Source of the DNA: an uncultured Eubacterium sp.
GTDB taxonomy: Bacteria; Bacillota; Clostridia; Lachnospirales; Lachnospiraceae
Direction of reading: 5' to 3'
Length of the DNA: 17,967 nucleotides
NCBI GenBank assembly: GCA_910586045.1
Contig: CAJUIH010000075.1
Location: 1-17,967 of the forward strand
This document shows, piece after piece, positions 15,406 to 17,967 of this stretch (within the stretch, counting starts at the first letter, position 1; the number at the start of each line of letters is the position of its first letter). The translations under genes and the position numbers were made by a program. Below the pieces are notes generated by a model. The model was not told the DNA's origin, ran no database searches, and worked only from the letters and a program-made list of their open reading frames with translations.

Positions 15406-15567
15406 TTACAGCAGCATCACTATGACCATTGCACCCATCAAAATAAGCTGCATAACCGTAACCGCCGGCTCTCCCCAGGAAGCATCCCCGGTCTTTTGCC
15501 GCTGCATAATCTTTGTCGTAGACAGCACCATCAAAATAAGCAACAATATTAATGCCAGTAAAAACAT
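15406..15567 (-). CDS. 53-residue two-helix membrane microprotein
   Basis: A short gene beginning five bases after the YesL stop codon. The product starts MFLLALILLLILMVLS, a hydrophobic helix, has a polar, tryptophan-containing hairpin (MQRQKTGDASWGEP), and ends with a second hydrophobic helix (LILMGAMVIVMLL) at the C-terminus. GGAAGAG lies about nine bases before the ATG and within the end of the YesL gene, and the terminator follows closely, so it fits as the last gene of the unit. I recognise no family. It may assist the YesL protein or another membrane partner; that is inference from position only. Confidence 0.7.
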   Translation of the reverse strand: MFLLALILLLILMVLSTTKIMQRQKTGDASWGEPAVTVMQLILMGAMVIVMLL

Positions 15568-15572
15568 ACGCT

Positions 15573-16298
15573 TCAGCTCTTCCTTTTCTCTAATTTTTTC
15601 TTCTGTTTCTGTTCCCTGTAAAAAGCACGCCGTGCATACATCTCCTCGTCCAGCGTGTCTTTCGACAATTCGTCCGCAAATGTAAACCTACGAAACGCAC
15701 GATAAAACATTTCACAGCATACAAACCCGGCAAGCGCGAACCCAATCAGCAGCCAGACAGAAGCAGCAATCAGAATCGATAAATAGGTCTGGATCCCCGC
15801 AAGGACGGACGCTGTCAAAACAAGAAAAATAGTGATCGTATACGGCAGGCTTAAAATACCTATGACAAAAGCTTTCTGCACAGTCGCCAAAAGGCCGTTC
15901 TGAAATCTGGCCAGCATCGCAAAACTGTATAAAACGGTCATAGCCATAATCGGAAACACCGTGCCAAGCGCCATAAAAATAAGATTCCGGTTATCCGGGT
16001 TTACATTCGAAACCAGTTGCAAATTCAGCAGGCAGAGTACGACAAAGACGCAAAAAACCATCCAGATTACCGTACTGTTTTTAAAATTCGACCGAAACGC
16101 ACGCAAATATTCCGTCCTGACATCGTCCATTCGTTTTTCTTTCATCCGAAAGAGGACGGCGTCCATCGCTGTCACAGACGCGCCGATCGTCACGACCGGA
16201 AGCGAAGTCAGTATAAACAGCAGATTTAATACAACCAAATCTCCGGCGCAGTCAAAAAATTTCCACAATTTAGATTCAATATTAAATGCAAACTTCAT
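15573..16298 (-). CDS. YesL-family (DUF624) integral membrane protein
   Basis: 241 residues of the YesL/DUF624 family, found in Firmicutes near polysaccharide and sugar-uptake genes; molecular function unknown. It opens with MKFAFNIESKLWKFFDCAGD and the typical NLLFILTSLPVVTIGAS segment, then about five or six hydrophobic helices, and ends in a strongly basic tail (EQKQKKKLEKRKS) likely in the cytosol. The frame extends to 16340, but GGAG before 16298 and homology fix the start. It follows the glycosidase gene by 64 bases and probably shares its transcript. No sugar transporter is seen inside the window. Confidence 0.88.
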   Translation of the reverse strand: MKFAFNIESKLWKFFDCAGDLVVLNLLFILTSLPVVTIGASVTAMDAVLFRMKEKRMDDVRTEYLRAFRSNFKNSTVIWMVFCVFVVLCLLNLQLVSNVNPDNRNLIFMALGTVFPIMAMTVLYSFAMLARFQNGLLATVQKAFVIGILSLPYTITIFLVLTASVLAGIQTYLSILIAASVWLLIGFALAGFVCCEMFYRAFRRFTFADELSKDTLDEEMYARRAFYREQKQKKKLEKRKS

Positions 16299-16362
16299 AT
16301 CCGTCCTCTCCTTTTCCAAGATGCTGCCGGCACAATCCAAATCCGACAGCCGCCGCGAACTG

Positions 16363-17922
16363 CTACAACAGGCCTTTTTCGAAAATCCTTACCGCGATAA
16401 ACTGTTTTCCAGGCAGCGGCACTTGAAATTTGCCCCGGAACGTACCGCATTTTGTAATCGTCATATCCCAGGTATCCAGCACTTCCACCTCGTATTCTTT
16501 TTCATCGTCAAAATAATACTCTTTAAATGCCGAGCAGCGGAATCCGTAATAATATAAATAATAAGGTACCGGAAGCAGGCTGTCCACCGTTGCGCAGAGG
16601 TCTTCCCGGGTAGCCATATGTACTTTTGCCGACGGGTGCATCTGCACCAGGCCCGGTCCCGGCGTTTCTTTCAAAATCTGAAGTAAAAACGCGAAACGTT
16701 TCGGGCTGCTTCCTTTCAGAACGCCGCCATGCGACCACCATAACAAATGATCCTTAGACAGATACGTCTCCCCATGCCCCGGATAGCCGCCGCGCACCGC
16801 TGCTTCCCAAAATCTGCGGTTCATCTCCTCGCCAGGAATATTCCCCCAGTTCAGCTCGATATTTCCCTCGTATACGATCTCATCTAGTACGACCGGCTTT
16901 TGGTAACGTTCCCGCCATTCGGTTACCCGCTCCCCGGACAGATATGGATCCGTCCTTTGAATCGAACAGTGGGTAATCCATGGCCTTGTAAAATCATACA
17001 TCTTGTGGCAGTTATGAATGGAGCGCAGATGGCCGTACACGTCTTTTTCACATAGAATCGAAGCATAGCGCTCCCAATCCTCCAGGGACTTCTGCGGCAT
17101 CAGGTCATACTCATTTGCCAGGGACCACCATACATTGCGGTACGCACAAAAGCGCGCTATCACATAATTCCAATACAAATCATCCTCTTCCTTAGACATC
17201 ATGGAAAATCCCCAGCGGTCATACGGGTGCATAACAATCAAGTCCGCTTCGATCCCCAGTTCCATCAAATCCTGGATCCGTTTTTCCAAATGCGCAAAAT
17301 GTTCCGGGCGAAACCGTGTATAATCCCAGTCATTTCCTTTTGGACAGCCATTATAAGCCATAAAATTGTCCCTTGTCAGCACCGAGCTGTCTACCGGCGT
17401 CCCTTCGTATGGATAGCTGTACGGTTCATTTAAATTATAGTCATAGTGTTTTGGGAAGATACAGAAACGAATTTTATTAAAAGCGCTGTTTTTCAGCGTT
17501 TCGAGTGTCTGTTCCTGGAGTTCTTCCGTTTGCAGCGCCCATACATAACAGGTCGTGCCGATGGAGTAATACGGTGTGCCGTCTTCATACGCAAAATGGT
17601 ATTGATTCGCTACCCTTACCGGTCCATGGTTGCCCTCTTCTGCAGGCGTTACTTCAAACGTGCCGTGGTATTCCGGATCCTGTGCATAGGACCCGGAGAT
17701 TTGAAATGTATAGGTTCCTTCAAAAGAAGGCATAAAACGGACTTTGTATACGCCGTCCCCGTCATAAAAGCCTTCCACGGTTTTGTGTTCATTTTTCCCG
17801 CAAAACTCACCCTGGATCGTATAGTCTGTAAACGGATTGCCGCCGCGGTTTCCTTCCAGGGCGATCTCAAAAATGCCCCAGCGCTGTACTTGGTTTGTGC
17901 AGGTGATATACTTTTTCATCAT
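16363..17922 (-). CDS. DUF5060/DUF5605 glycoside hydrolase (GH clan A-like)
   Basis: 519 residues without a signal peptide, so cytosolic. An N-terminal Ig-like DUF5060 domain covers about 1-95 (VQRWGIFEIALEG), followed by a TIM barrel and a C-terminal DUF5605-like beta domain. Likely catalytic glutamates are E271 (WWSLANEYDL, acid/base, end of strand 4) and E348 (PVVLDEIVYEG, nucleophile, strand 7). Related families act on plant or host glycans, including rhamnogalacturonan or apiose-containing chains; this enzyme's substrate is not determined by sequence. An upstream TTG at 17931 shares the frame, but GGAGGT eight bases before the ATG at 17922 decides the start. Upstream context is cut off by the window end. 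Confidence 0.88.
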   Translation of the reverse strand: MMKKYITCTNQVQRWGIFEIALEGNRGGNPFTDYTIQGEFCGKNEHKTVEGFYDGDGVYKVRFMPSFEGTYTFQISGSYAQDPEYHGTFEVTPAEEGNHGPVRVANQYHFAYEDGTPYYSIGTTCYVWALQTEELQEQTLETLKNSAFNKIRFCIFPKHYDYNLNEPYSYPYEGTPVDSSVLTRDNFMAYNGCPKGNDWDYTRFRPEHFAHLEKRIQDLMELGIEADLIVMHPYDRWGFSMMSKEEDDLYWNYVIARFCAYRNVWWSLANEYDLMPQKSLEDWERYASILCEKDVYGHLRSIHNCHKMYDFTRPWITHCSIQRTDPYLSGERVTEWRERYQKPVVLDEIVYEGNIELNWGNIPGEEMNRRFWEAAVRGGYPGHGETYLSKDHLLWWSHGGVLKGSSPKRFAFLLQILKETPGPGLVQMHPSAKVHMATREDLCATVDSLLPVPYYLYYYGFRCSAFKEYYFDDEKEYEVEVLDTWDMTITKCGTFRGKFQVPLPGKQFIAVRIFEKGLL

Positions 17923-17967
17923 CTTTTTCAACCTCCATAAGAGAATTTTTCTTTTTTGGCCTCCCGG

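Noticed and set aside
17923..17931. TTG start for the glycosidase
   Set aside because: The TTG overlaps the ribosome binding site, while ATG at 17922 has ideal spacing.

Overview
The window looks like chromosomal DNA of an anaerobic gut-type Clostridia, most likely Lachnospiraceae. This is inferred from strong AGGAGG-type ribosome binding sites, mixed GC content, and the gene families present: FliB-like lysine-N-methylase, YesL/DUF624, a DUF5060/DUF5605 glycosidase, and a secreted subtilase with InlB_B repeats. No ribosomal RNA or other taxonomic marker is present. Nearly everything is on the minus strand; only the two genes at 8347-9995 are on the plus strand.

Left edge (1-765): non-coding DNA holding two copies of a roughly 235-bp hairpin element in opposite orientations. 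Each has a shared 162-bp core with imperfect terminal inverted repeats. The core is enclosed by an outer 32-35 bp stem whose sequence differs between copies while pairing stays intact in both. These are the most unusual structures in the window.

Catabolic operon (766-7992, minus), in transcription order: metal-ligand-less cupin, SDR dehydrogenase, long cyclase/kynurenine-formamidase-family hydrolase, MFS (OFA-like) carboxylate transporter, beta-keto acid cleavage enzyme (BKACE/DUF849), zinc-ribbon protein, 3-hydroxyacyl-CoA-dehydrogenase-family enzyme, and CoA-transferase subunits A and B. Inferred logic: an organic acid is imported, a ring or amide is hydrolysed, a beta-hydroxy group is oxidised to a beta-keto acid, and BKACE converts beta-keto acid plus acetyl-CoA to acetoacetate plus a new acyl-CoA. 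The CoA-transferase then moves CoA to acetoacetate. This resembles carnitine- and lysine-fermentation BKACE modules, but the substrate cannot be read from the sequence. A divergent HxlR-family regulator (8347-8805) probably controls the operon from an AT-rich intergenic region with a recognisable minus-strand promoter.

Middle (8844-10330): a FliB-like cysteine-rich lysine-N-methylase that appears to be read from a leaderless mRNA. It is followed by a possible short coding remnant on the other strand and a bidirectional terminator.

Right half: a 1587-residue secreted S8 serine protease with three InlB_B-type repeats, a glycine-rich minisatellite-encoded linker, a complete Asp/His/Ser triad and a low-complexity acidic tail. 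It is preceded by a clear sigma-A promoter with an 18-bp palindrome at the expected transcription start. Upstream of it, and ended by a strong terminator, is a three-gene unit: a GH clan A-like glycosidase, a YesL-family membrane protein, and a previously uncalled 53-residue membrane protein.
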